Part shown: in pieces, positions 25,274 through 33,543 of the stretch
Layout: every line of letters begins with the position of its first letter
How positions within the stretch are numbered: position 1 is the stretch's first letter
NCBI RefSeq assembly: GCF_000612725.1
Contig: NZ_HG964459.1
Coordinates: 19,852 to 83,851, forward strand
Origin: Mycolicibacterium austroafricanum
GTDB lineage: Bacteria > Actinomycetota > Actinomycetes > Mycobacteriales > Mycobacteriaceae
Direction: 5' to 3'
DNA: 64,000 nucleotides
The notes under the pieces: generated by a model
What the model was told of the DNA's origin: nothing
What the model saw: only the letters and a program-made list of their open reading frames with translations
Databases searched by the model: none
Position numbers and translations under genes: made by a program

Positions 25274-26403
25274 GCGTTCGCCTCCGTCTCACTGCTGAGC
25301 GCGTACACGGCGCGGTGGTGGTCCTCCGGGGAGCCGAACATCGCCCGGTACAGCGCCACCCGGCGCAGAAACAGGTGCAGGTCGTGCTCCCAGGTGACAC
25401 CGATACCGCCGTGCAACTGCACACAGTCCTGCAGCATCACCGGTGCACGTTCTGCCACATAGGCTTTGGCGACGCTGACCAGTTTCGGCGCGTCGGGGGA
25501 GCGGTCGGCCACCGCGCGGACGGCGCCCGCGGTGGTGGCCCGCGCGGCCTCGAACCACATCTTCATGTCGGCGGCGCGGTGTTTGAGCGCCTGATACGAC
25601 GCCAGCGGGCGGCCGAAGCTGTGCCGGTCGAACAACCACTGATTGGTCATCGCGAGGACCGCATCGAGGACGCCGACGATCTCGGCGCACTGCAGCACCA
25701 GCGCGATCTGGCGCTGCCGCTCGACGATGTCCGGAGTCTGCTCGGCGGTTCCCACTGCCGCGGATTCGCCGACCTCGACGCCGTCGAATCGCACCCGGGC
25801 GTAGCGCTTGACGAGGTCGACCGAGTCCTGAGCCGTCACCGTGACGCCCGGAATGTCCGTCGGCACCAGGAACTGTCGGACGGCGCCGTCGAGTTCGGCG
25901 ACCACCAGCACGGCACCGCAGTCGGCGCCGGCCTCCACCCGGTCCTTGACGCCGTCGAGGCGGTAGCCGCCGTCGGTGCGGGTGGCCTTCGTCGCGGCGA
26001 GTAGCGGTGCGAACGGCCGGGCGGGCTCGTATACCGCCCACGACGCGACAAGCTCGCCGGAAACGAGCGCCTCGATGGTCTGTTCATGCCCGCCGGGCGC
26101 CTCGACGAGTCCGGCCAGCACGATGCTGACCGGGTGCAGCGGGCCTGGCGCGACGGTGTGGCCGATCTGCTCGGCCACCATCGCCAGATCCGCAACCCCG
26201 TCCCCGGAGACGCTTCCACCGCCGAGTTCTTCAGGTACCAGCAGGCTGGCCCAGCCCAGTTCGGCCGCGCGCTGCCACCATTCCGGCTGAAACGAGACAC
26301 CGGATGCGTGCAGCCCGCGGACATGGGTCAGGGAGGCCTGCTTCTCCAGGAAGGTCTGGGTGGTAGAGGCGAACAGCAGCTGTTCCGGATTGGCGGTTGT
26401 CAT
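25270..26403 (-). CDS. Acyl-CoA dehydrogenase (FadE), subunit 2
   Basis: 377 residues. A more divergent acyl-CoA dehydrogenase: the first ~230 residues are only weakly conserved (LLVPEELGGGSVSGDG, a short beta domain VKDRVEAGADCGAVLVVAE). The C-terminal domain keeps RHSFGRPLASYQALKHRAADM and QLHGGIGVTWEHDLHLFLRR. This fits the beta-type partner of a heterotetrameric FadE with the adjacent 424-residue protein (4-base overlap). Substrate unknown. Confidence 0.9.
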   Translation of the reverse strand: MTTANPEQLLFASTTQTFLEKQASLTHVRGLHASGVSFQPEWWQRAAELGWASLLVPEELGGGSVSGDGVADLAMVAEQIGHTVAPGPLHPVSIVLAGLVEAPGGHEQTIEALVSGELVASWAVYEPARPFAPLLAATKATRTDGGYRLDGVKDRVEAGADCGAVLVVAELDGAVRQFLVPTDIPGVTVTAQDSVDLVKRYARVRFDGVEVGESAAVGTAEQTPDIVERQRQIALVLQCAEIVGVLDAVLAMTNQWLFDRHSFGRPLASYQALKHRAADMKMWFEAARATTAGAVRAVADRSPDAPKLVSVAKAYVAERAPVMLQDCVQLHGGIGVTWEHDLHLFLRRVALYRAMFGSPEDHHRAVYALSSETEANA

Positions 26404-26436
26404 GAAATAGGTTCAGCCTCTTCGATGTCGTTGGTC

Positions 26437-27666
26437 TCAGGCGATGACGAGGGCGGGCACGTCGGGTTTGTAGACCACCTTGTTCTCGACCCTGAACAGG
26501 TCGACCATGTTCTTGCCCATCACCTTTCGCACCCCCTCCTGGTCGAGGCCGTGCGCCTCCAGGTCGGCGACCAGGTTGATGGGATCAGCCAGACCTTCGG
26601 GGTGCGGCCAGTCGGACCCGAAGATCACCCGGTCGATGCCGCACAGGTCGGCCATCTTCTTGAAGTCGTCCTCCCAGAACGGTGCCACGTACACACAGCG
26701 CCGGAACGCCTCGATTGGGTCCTCCGGAAACTCCTGCGGCATCTTCGAATACACGTCCTTGAACTGATAGAACAGGTAGGGCACCCACGACGCGCCGTTC
26801 TCGATGGACAGGATGCGTAGATCCGGGTTGCGGGTGAACGCGCCGTGGCAGACCAGCGCGGCCATGGTGTCCTCGATCGGGCGCTTGCCCATCGCCACCA
26901 TCCGGAACGCCGTCGGGCGGAACGGCAGGAATTCGTCCGCCGGCTCCCAGTCGTTGAGGTACTGGGCATAGCCGCTGTCGGAGGCGTGCATCGCCACCGG
27001 GATGCCGGCCTTGACGCAGGCATCCCAGAACGGGTCGAACTCCTCGGTGCCGAACGAGCGGGTGCCGCGGAACCCGGGCACGGGGGCAGGTCGCACCAGC
27101 ACCGTCTTGGCGCCACGCTCGAGGCACCACTCCAGTTCCTCGAGAGCACGGTCGACGATCGGCAGCGTGATCACCGGCGTCGAGAAGATCCGGCCCTCGT
27201 AGTCGAACTGCCATGTCTCGTACATCCATTCGTTGAGCGCATGGATGATGTCGTGGATCAACTCCGGGTCGTCTTTGAGCCGCTCCTCGACCAACGAGGC
27301 CAGGGTCGGGAACATCAGGGTGTAGTCCAGGCCGAGACCGTCCATCACCTCGAGGCGGGCCTCGGGGTTGCGGAAGGCGGGAATCGCCTTCATCGGCTTG
27401 CCCATCACCTCACGGAAGCTCTTGCCGCCGCTGCCGTGGCGGAAATACTCCTCCTGGGCGCCGGGCCGGGCGACCACCTCGAAGGTCGGGTTCGGGATGT
27501 AGTCGCTGATGTGGTTGCGCACCATGATCTTGGTGCGGCCGTGAACGTCGATGTAGTCGATCACGCCCTTGCGCTTGTCCGGGAGGAACTTGGTCAGCGC
27601 TTCCTTGGGTTCGTAGAAGTGGTTGTCGGCATCGAATACCGGATACTCGAGGATGCGTGACGGCAT
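26437..27666 (-). CDS. Amidohydrolase family 2 protein (metal-dependent, TIM barrel)
   Basis: 409 residues. Amidohydrolase-2 superfamily (ACMSD-like hydrolases/decarboxylases). N-terminal PVFDADNHFYE carries an altered DxH metal motif. Later blocks: MFPTLASLVEERL, VLVRPAPVPGFRGTRS, PVAMHASDSGYAQY (metal His), and IFGSDWPHPEGLADP, which holds the catalytic Asp. ATG 27666 is chosen because GGAG lies 9 bases upstream; ATG 27684 lacks a site. First gene of a minus-strand run with the two FadE genes and preceded by two palindromic operators, suggesting catabolism of a CoA-linked or ring-derived acid. The actual substrate cannot be told. Confidence 0.88.
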   Translation of the reverse strand: MPSRILEYPVFDADNHFYEPKEALTKFLPDKRKGVIDYIDVHGRTKIMVRNHISDYIPNPTFEVVARPGAQEEYFRHGSGGKSFREVMGKPMKAIPAFRNPEARLEVMDGLGLDYTLMFPTLASLVEERLKDDPELIHDIIHALNEWMYETWQFDYEGRIFSTPVITLPIVDRALEELEWCLERGAKTVLVRPAPVPGFRGTRSFGTEEFDPFWDACVKAGIPVAMHASDSGYAQYLNDWEPADEFLPFRPTAFRMVAMGKRPIEDTMAALVCHGAFTRNPDLRILSIENGASWVPYLFYQFKDVYSKMPQEFPEDPIEAFRRCVYVAPFWEDDFKKMADLCGIDRVIFGSDWPHPEGLADPINLVADLEAHGLDQEGVRKVMGKNMVDLFRVENKVVYKPDVPALVIA

Positions 27667-27701
27667 GATGTGGGCTCCTGACATGACGTATTTGCATATA
27701 A

Positions 27702-27718
27702 CGGTAATGGTATTACCG
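27702..27718. promoter_or_regulatory. TetR operator 1 (palindrome)
   Basis: CGGTAATGGTATTACCG: arms CGGTAAT and ATTACCG around a 3-base centre, perfect. It lies 36 bases upstream of the amidohydrolase ATG. It has the same arms as two further copies flanking the TetR gene's region. Confidence 0.8.
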
Positions 27719-27724
27719 CGTGGA

Positions 27725-27741
27725 TGGTAATGACATTACCA
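27725..27741. promoter_or_regulatory. TetR operator 2 (palindrome)
   Basis: TGGTAATGACATTACCA: perfect arms TGGTAAT/ATTACCA with centre GAC. Its centre is 23 bases from operator 1, about two helical turns, so two dimers could bind the same face of the DNA upstream of the amidohydrolase operon. Confidence 0.8.
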
Positions 27742-27797
27742 CGCACCGGTGTAACGATGCCAGGGCCGTGGCAAGAGTCTTTTGCCAGTTCAGGGCG

Positions 27798-28424
27798 TTA
27801 GCCCGTGAGACCGCGCACGCAGAACGTGTGCACGTGATCCCCGACGATGGGTACGCCGTTGAGCTCGGCGCCCAGGTCGCGCAGGCGCAATGCCCCGAGC
27901 ACGGTGTGCATCAGGATCGCGGCGTCGGTGTTGACGTCCAGATCGGCCCGGAACGTGCCCTCGTCGATGCCGCGACGAAGAATGTCGGCGACCAGTCGGT
28001 GCAGCGGAGCGAGCACCTTGGCGAACTCCTTCGGCCTGGTCTCCAGCAGATGGTCGTTGTAGTAGGTCAGGCCGCGATTGATGCTGTCCTGTGTGCTGGA
28101 TTCGGCCGGGGCGCTGATGCGTTCGATCAGCAGACGCAGGGCGTCATCACTGGTCATCCGGTCGGTCTCGGCGCGCCAGCGTTCGGTCGCGTCGACCATG
28201 ACCCTCTCGACGAGGGCCAGCAGCAGTTCGTCCTTGGTGGCGAAGTGCTGATAGAACGCCCTCAACGAGGTCTTGGATCGCTCGACGACCTCAAGGACGG
28301 TGAAGTCGGTCCGGCCGGTCTCGCCGAGGATGTCCAGCGCGGAGCGCATGAAACGGCTGGCGCGGGACTCCTGTTGGGCGCCATCCCGCTGTGCCGTGGG
28401 ACTCGGCTGAGCTTTCGCGGACAT
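27798..28424 (-). CDS. TetR-family transcriptional regulator
   Basis: 208 residues. The N-terminal HTH (RFMRSALDILGETGRTDFTV ... VVERSKTSLRAFYQHFATKDELLLALV) is a canonical TetR DNA-binding domain, followed by a helical ligand-binding domain. One palindrome (28425-28439) abuts its ATG and two lie beyond its 3' end, before the amidohydrolase operon. It therefore probably represses itself, the divergent thioesterase gene and the FadE/amidohydrolase operon, with an acyl-CoA or related metabolite as inducer (inferred). Confidence 0.92.
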   Translation of the reverse strand: MSAKAQPSPTAQRDGAQQESRASRFMRSALDILGETGRTDFTVLEVVERSKTSLRAFYQHFATKDELLLALVERVMVDATERWRAETDRMTSDDALRLLIERISAPAESSTQDSINRGLTYYNDHLLETRPKEFAKVLAPLHRLVADILRRGIDEGTFRADLDVNTDAAILMHTVLGALRLRDLGAELNGVPIVGDHVHTFCVRGLTG

Positions 28425-28439
28425 GGTAATGACGTTACC
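28425..28439. promoter_or_regulatory. TetR operator 3 (palindrome)
   Basis: GGTAATGACGTTACC: arms GGTAAT and GTTACC with one mismatch. It touches the TetR start codon (28424) and precedes the divergent thioesterase gene (28500), so it can control both directions. Confidence 0.78.
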
Positions 28440-28499
28440 GCTTTCGGCGAACCTCGGTTACTGTTCCACCGACGGTCACCTAACGGAGGGGTTGTGCAG

Positions 28500-29396
28500 A
28501 TGACGACAGAATCGGCGCAGACGGCGGGATCGGTGCAGTGGACGGTCCAGGGGCTGCTCGACCTGTTCGACGCAGAGCCCGCGGGCGAGGACACTTTCAC
28601 TGCGCAGACCGGCCCCGCCGGCGAGGACGAGCGTCAGGTGGTCGAGGGCACGCAGGTGCTGGCACAGTCGATTGTCGCTGCCGCCAAGCGATTTCCCGAC
28701 AAGTCGATACGGTCGGTGTATTCGGTGTTCGCCAGGGCGGTGATGGTCGGTGCCGGGCCGGTCGAGCTGGAGATCGACGTGATCAGCGAAGGCCGCTCCA
28801 CCGCGTCGGCGGTCGTCACCGCCAAGCAGAACGGCAAGCGGTGCATCACCACGACGGTGCTCGCCGACGTGCCCACCGACGACGTGATCCGGCACCACCT
28901 CCCCAAGCCGGACGTGGCGGGGCCCGCAGAGGCGAACGCGTCGCCGATGCCGATGGCCGGGCGGGAGCTCCGCCTGGTCGACGTGGTCGACGTGAACAGC
29001 CCCGACGAGGTCGGCCCGCCGGAGCTTTACGCGTGGCTGCACTACGACCCGATCCCGTCGCGCGATGACCTGGCCAAGGCGCTCATCGCGTATTTCACTG
29101 GCCACCTTGGTATTTCGACGACGATGCGGGCGCACGAGGGCATCGGGACCGCGCAGGCCCACCTCACCGTCTCGACCGCCCCGATGACGGTGTCGGTCAG
29201 TTTCCACGAGCCGGTGCGCTGGGACGGCTGGCTGCTGTACAGCCACGAGAGCACGCAGGTGGGCGCCGGGATGTCCTACGTGCGTGGAACGGTGCACACC
29301 GAGGAGGGTGAGCTCATCGCGTCGTTCACCCAGGATGCGCTGATCCGGCCACTGCGTACCACCGACACCTCTATCAAGCACCAGTCCCGGCTGTAG
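28500..29396 (+). CDS. Acyl-CoA thioesterase II-like double-hotdog protein
   Basis: 298 residues. TesB-type double-hotdog acyl-CoA thioesterase. First hotdog: RFPDKSIRSVYSVFARAVMVGAGPVELEID. Second hotdog: ISTTMRAHEGIGTAQAH ... SVSFHEPVRWDGWLLYSHEST ... MSYVRGTVHTEEGELIASFTQDALIR, the latter being a well-conserved TesB end. GGAGG at 28485 lies 10 bases before ATG 28500; GTG 28494 is less likely. Divergent from tetR with a shared operator. It would release the free acid or recycle CoA in the FadE/amidohydrolase pathway. Confidence 0.88.
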   Translation: MTTESAQTAGSVQWTVQGLLDLFDAEPAGEDTFTAQTGPAGEDERQVVEGTQVLAQSIVAAAKRFPDKSIRSVYSVFARAVMVGAGPVELEIDVISEGRSTASAVVTAKQNGKRCITTTVLADVPTDDVIRHHLPKPDVAGPAEANASPMPMAGRELRLVDVVDVNSPDEVGPPELYAWLHYDPIPSRDDLAKALIAYFTGHLGISTTMRAHEGIGTAQAHLTVSTAPMTVSVSFHEPVRWDGWLLYSHESTQVGAGMSYVRGTVHTEEGELIASFTQDALIRPLRTTDTSIKHQSRL

Positions 29397-29464
29397 CCGA
29401 GCTAGTTCGCGATGTGACATAAGCCCCTGTTCGGCCGTGGTGGCAGTTCCTAGGTTGAGTCCTC

Positions 29465-31096
29465 ATGACGGACCATTTCTGCTCCGCGTGCGGCAAGTCC
29501 GTCGAGCCGGGGACGCACTTCTGCCCGTACTGCGCGCATCCGGTCGACGGGGGTGCCGCGCAGCAGTCGCCGGCGCTAGCTGCTGGCGGCCCTGACCGGC
29601 GCAAGACGCGAAACCTCCTGTTCGCCGGGATCGCGGTGCTCGTGGTGGTCGGCCTTGCGATCGGCCTCACCCTGTTTCTCACCCGCTCTTCGCAGAAGAC
29701 CGGGGAACTCTTCCTCGAATCCGCGATGTCGACCGGTGTCAACCCGTTCACCGACTCGACGGCCGCGGGGACGGGCACCTCGACGACAATCACCACCAGC
29801 GCCCCGACGACGACAGCCGCCACCCCGACCAGCTCCTTCGAAGGCCAGACCGTGGTCGGCACCGTCGAGGCGAACACCGCCGGCCTTTACGGCGGCACCC
29901 TCAACGAGGCGTCATGTGACCGCGAGCGGCAGATCGCATTCCTGCAGGCCAATCCGGATAAGGCGGCCGCGTTCGCCGGCGTCCTCGGCATCGGGACGGA
30001 CCAGATCCCCGAATACCTTCGCGGGCTCACCCCGGTCGTGCTGCGCCACGACACCCGGGTGACCAATCACGGCTTTGTCGACGGCGCCGCGACCGGGTTT
30101 CAGTCCGTTCTGCAGGCGGGCACGGCCGTGCTCGTCGACCAATACGGCATCCCCCGGGTGCGGTGCATGTGCGGCAACCCGTTACGGCCGCCCGACGCCA
30201 TCGAAGGCGACGTGCGCTACCGGGGACAGACCTGGCCGGGTTTCGAACTCGAACAGACGGTCGTGGTGCACAACGAGACCGATATCGACATCGACCTCTT
30301 CATCCTCGTCGACCTGTTGACCGGCGACTGGTTTGACCGGCCCACCGGGACCGACGGGTCCGAGGACAGACCACATGACGGCGGTGGCGGCACCACAGGC
30401 GGCGGGGGCCCCGCCTTCTGCGCCGACACGTACGAGGGCGCGGTGAACCGACTGCTGGGCTTCCGCCGTGACAACGACCGTGCGGGCGCCGCCCTGTGCG
30501 GTTCGCCCGTGGCCATCGACTATCTGTGGCGCCTGTCCGACTCTTTCGCCGGCACCCTGGCGATCGAAAGCTGTGAAGCGGGCAACAAGGGAATGCTGCC
30601 CGCCAACATCCAGGGCTATGCGTGCACGATGTCGAACAACGCGATCTTCGTGGCGGAATTGGTCCCACAAGGTCCGACGAACTGGATCGTCACCTTCGTG
30701 GTGCTGGTCGACGGCCGTGGTCCGACGACCGGACCTCCGACGGCCACCGAACCCGAGTGCGGGTCCTCAGGCGAGTCGTTCAGCCCGACGACCCCCGAGG
30801 AGCGACTGCTCGTCGACTACTTCCGCGCGCTGAACGACGGGTATTACGCGACCGCGTGGGGACTGATGGGCGAAGGTCTGCGGTCACGCTACGGGTCGGA
30901 ACAGGCCTTTGCCGACCTGATGTCGCGGCACGTGAGCTGTGTGCGGGTACTCGACATCGGGTCGCGCGGTGACGGTGTCTACGCAGTGCGGTTGGCGGCG
31001 CAGTACCGCACTCCGTTCCCCGCCGGCAGCGGCGAGCTTCAGCCGTTCTGGACCGTGGTCGGGGGCCGGATCGTCGATGCCGCGACCGGGCCCTAA
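29465..31096 (+). CDS. Zinc-ribbon single-pass membrane protein with DUF6777-like extracellular domain
   Basis: 543 residues. An N-terminal zinc ribbon (CSACGKSVEPGTHFCPYC, two CxxC pairs) is followed by a transmembrane helix (~60-80, LLFAGIAVLVVVGLAIGLTL), a Thr-rich linker and an extracytoplasmic domain: GLYGGTLNEASCDRERQIAF, LRHDTRVTNHGFVDGAATGF, VDQYGIPRVRCMCGNPL. I recognise this block as the DUF6777 type found in actinobacterial membrane proteins. A Gly-rich spacer and a second cysteine-containing domain follow, and the last ~110 residues (EERLLVDYFRALNDGYYATAW) look like an NTF2-like domain. Function unknown. The stop overlaps the convergent lipoprotein stop by 4 bases. Confidence 0.75.
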   Translation: MTDHFCSACGKSVEPGTHFCPYCAHPVDGGAAQQSPALAAGGPDRRKTRNLLFAGIAVLVVVGLAIGLTLFLTRSSQKTGELFLESAMSTGVNPFTDSTAAGTGTSTTITTSAPTTTAATPTSSFEGQTVVGTVEANTAGLYGGTLNEASCDRERQIAFLQANPDKAAAFAGVLGIGTDQIPEYLRGLTPVVLRHDTRVTNHGFVDGAATGFQSVLQAGTAVLVDQYGIPRVRCMCGNPLRPPDAIEGDVRYRGQTWPGFELEQTVVVHNETDIDIDLFILVDLLTGDWFDRPTGTDGSEDRPHDGGGGTTGGGGPAFCADTYEGAVNRLLGFRRDNDRAGAALCGSPVAIDYLWRLSDSFAGTLAIESCEAGNKGMLPANIQGYACTMSNNAIFVAELVPQGPTNWIVTFVVLVDGRGPTTGPPTATEPECGSSGESFSPTTPEERLLVDYFRALNDGYYATAWGLMGEGLRSRYGSEQAFADLMSRHVSCVRVLDIGSRGDGVYAVRLAAQYRTPFPAGSGELQPFWTVVGGRIVDAATGP

Positions 31097-31869
31097 AACG
31101 CTATGCCGCAGTCGTATTCGACCAGCGGCTGATCGCGTTCGTCGACGATCGCGTGGTCGGAGCGATTGATCGTCAACGTACGGCGGTAGAAGCCACCCCA
31201 TTTGGTGAACACCAGCATGGTGACCTTCGCCGTGGTGTCGTCGAGCACCACCGAGGGCTCGGGATCGACGATCGCCCGGGCGGCCTGCTTCTGGGCGTCG
31301 GTTATCGGTCGGCCGGGGCCCCCGTCCTCCAGTGAGCGGATCACGTCCTCGATATCGTCGCTGCTGCACACCACCTGCCAATCGTTGTAGTTGGCGTGCC
31401 AGTCCAGATAGAACTGGTTGGCCGATTGGGCCAGAATGGCGTATTCCAGATAACCCTGGGCGCTGTCCTGCGGCGTGATGAAACTCAGATAGTCCGGTTG
31501 GTCCGGGGCGGCTTGGTACTCGCTTTCGTCGGCGTACGGCTGCTGAACGGCCGGGCGGGCGTAGAGCAGCGGGTAACCGCCCATCCCATCCTGGTGGTAC
31601 ACGTAATCCAGCGTGTAGCCGTCTCTCATCGCGACGTGGGGCAGGGCGCCGAGAACCCGGTTCGCGTCGAACTCACCACCGCGTTTGCCGGGATTGCGCT
31701 CCGAGAAGTGCGGCGGGAACGGCAGATTGTCGTACATACCGTCAATCGCCGATGTCACCTGACGGCACCCCAGATCCGGCGCCTCGGCGCGGACGGGGCT
31801 GTCGTGATGGCAGGCCACCAGGGCCGCGGTGAGCGCGGAGACCGCAACGGCGCGGCAGGTCCTGTTCAT
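31093..31869 (-). CDS. Conserved lipoprotein of unknown function
   Basis: 258 residues. Lipoprotein signal with lipobox LVAC (Cys 20), mature part starting HHDSPVRAEAPDLGCRQV. There is no recognised domain; the body is rich in Tyr/Asp/Gln (DYVYHQDGMGGYPLLYARP, YLDWHANYNDWQVVCSSDD). ATG 31869 is preceded by GGGAG 5 bases away; ATG 31881 is the alternative. Three other Cys residues besides the lipidation site suggest at least one disulfide. It lies 30 bases after the DUF885 gene, on the same strand as the peptidase pair upstream. Confidence 0.7.
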   Translation of the reverse strand: MNRTCRAVAVSALTAALVACHHDSPVRAEAPDLGCRQVTSAIDGMYDNLPFPPHFSERNPGKRGGEFDANRVLGALPHVAMRDGYTLDYVYHQDGMGGYPLLYARPAVQQPYADESEYQAAPDQPDYLSFITPQDSAQGYLEYAILAQSANQFYLDWHANYNDWQVVCSSDDIEDVIRSLEDGGPGRPITDAQKQAARAIVDPEPSVVLDDTTAKVTMLVFTKWGGFYRRTLTINRSDHAIVDERDQPLVEYDCGIAF

Positions 31870-31899
31870 GCTCGCTCCCATGGTGACGGGGACGTCAGT

Positions 31900-33543
31900 C
31901 TAGTCCTCGGCGGCTTCCAGCAATGCCGACTGCAGCACATCCAGCGGCAGGCCGCCCAGATCCAGTGCCCTGCTGTGAAAATCCTTCAGCGGCGCCCCAC
32001 GGGCGACCATGTCGTCGCGCAACTGCTGCCAGATCCGCTGGCCGATCGCGTACGACGGCGCCTGCCCCGGCCATCCGAGGTAGCGGTCCAGTTCGAAGCG
32101 CAGATTCTCCTCGGCCATCGCGCTGTGCGACTGCAGGAACGTCCAGGCCCGGTCGGCATCCCAGACGCCGCCGTCGGGTGCGACCAGCCCGCAGTGCACG
32201 CCGATGTCGATGACCACGCGGGCCGCCCGGAATCGTTGGGCGTCAAGCATTCCCATTCTGTTGCCGGCGTCTTCGAGCCATCCCAGCTCCGCCATCAGGC
32301 GTTCGGCGTAGAGCGCCCAGCCTTCACCGTGGCCGGACACCCAGCAACCCAACCGGCGCCAGCGGTTGAGCTGATCGGCCAGCACCACCGCGCGACCGAT
32401 CTGCAGGTGGTGCCCCGGGACGCCTTCGTGGAACACCGTGGTGGTCTCCTGCCAGGTGTGGAACGTGGTGACGCCGCGGGGCACCGACCACCACATCCGT
32501 CCGGGGCGGGACAGGTCCTCCGAGGGGCCGGTGTAGTAGATCCCGCCGGTGTGGGTCGGTGCGATCCGGCACTCCAACCGGCGCAACGGCTCGGCGATGT
32601 CGAAGTGCTTGTCGGCCAACGCATCGACGGCGCGGTCGGACAACTCCTGCATCCAGTGCTGCAGCGCGTCGGTGCCGTGGAGCAGGTACCGCGGCTCGCC
32701 GTCGAGCCTGCGCAGCGCCTCGGCCGCCGACGCGCCCGGATAGAGACGATCGGCGATCGCATCCTGTTCGGCCACGATGCTGTCCAGCTGGCTCAGCGCC
32801 CAGTGGTAGGCCTCGTCGAGATCGACAGTGGCGCCGAGGAAGAACCGCGACATGACGGTGTACGCCGCGCGCCCGCACCCGTCGGTGTCGCGTGCGTGCG
32901 GGCCGATCTCGTCCCTGAGTACGGTGCCCAGCGAGGCGTACGCGGTGGCCGCGTCCTCGGCATGCCGGTGCAGTTGCGCCTGCAGCGTGGGATTGTCCGG
33001 CACGGCGCCGTCCACCAAGCTGAGGAACAGTTCGGCGTTCTGGCCCGCCTGCTGGATGCCGCGCCGGACCTGTCTGGCCGCCGGTGCTGCTCCTTTCACG
33101 GCGGAAGCGCGCAGTGCGTCGGCATAGCCCGCGACCCGCCGCGGGATCTGCGCCAGCCTGCGGTCGATGGTGGCCCAATCGTCCTCGGTGTCGGTGGGCA
33201 TCAGGTCGAACACATCGCGCATCGTCTGCAGCGGCGAGGCGATCACGTTCAGCTCACCGAGATCGAGGCCGCCGTCGTGCATCTCCAAAAGCACGCCGAG
33301 ACGTTCGCGCATCGCCGCGACGGTCACCACGTCGACAGCGTCGGCGGGATCGGTGTCGTCGAGGTCGCGCAGCGCCGCGCGGGCGGCGTCGGCGCGCTCC
33401 TTGACCCCGTCGGGGGAGTAGTCGGTGATCTGGTCGTCGTAGCCGGCGATACCGGATTCCGTTGCCGCGCAGGGGTCGAGGGCCGCTGAGATCTCCAGGT
33501 AGCGCTCGGCGACGGCGTCGACGGCCGTGGTCGCCCTAGCCAA
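31900..33543 (-). CDS. DUF885 family zinc carboxypeptidase-like protein
   Basis: 547 residues. DUF885 metallopeptidase-like family, all-helical, with the zinc signature HEGVPGHHLQ (His372, Glu373, His378-379), followed by SGHGEGWALYAERLMAELG and EENLRFELDRYLGWPGQAPSY, the family's most conserved blocks. No signal peptide, so probably cytosolic. The start is TTG 33543, which overlaps the preceding YpfJ-type gene by 8 bases, implying coupled expression of two metallopeptidases. Confidence 0.85.
   Translation of the reverse strand: MARATTAVDAVAERYLEISAALDPCAATESGIAGYDDQITDYSPDGVKERADAARAALRDLDDTDPADAVDVVTVAAMRERLGVLLEMHDGGLDLGELNVIASPLQTMRDVFDLMPTDTEDDWATIDRRLAQIPRRVAGYADALRASAVKGAAPAARQVRRGIQQAGQNAELFLSLVDGAVPDNPTLQAQLHRHAEDAATAYASLGTVLRDEIGPHARDTDGCGRAAYTVMSRFFLGATVDLDEAYHWALSQLDSIVAEQDAIADRLYPGASAAEALRRLDGEPRYLLHGTDALQHWMQELSDRAVDALADKHFDIAEPLRRLECRIAPTHTGGIYYTGPSEDLSRPGRMWWSVPRGVTTFHTWQETTTVFHEGVPGHHLQIGRAVVLADQLNRWRRLGCWVSGHGEGWALYAERLMAELGWLEDAGNRMGMLDAQRFRAARVVIDIGVHCGLVAPDGGVWDADRAWTFLQSHSAMAEENLRFELDRYLGWPGQAPSYAIGQRIWQQLRDDMVARGAPLKDFHSRALDLGGLPLDVLQSALLEAAED

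Noticed and set aside
27720..28499. Long in-frame extension upstream of the thioesterase start
   Set aside because: It would run antisense through the whole TetR gene; GGAGG before ATG 28500 and family length fix the start.
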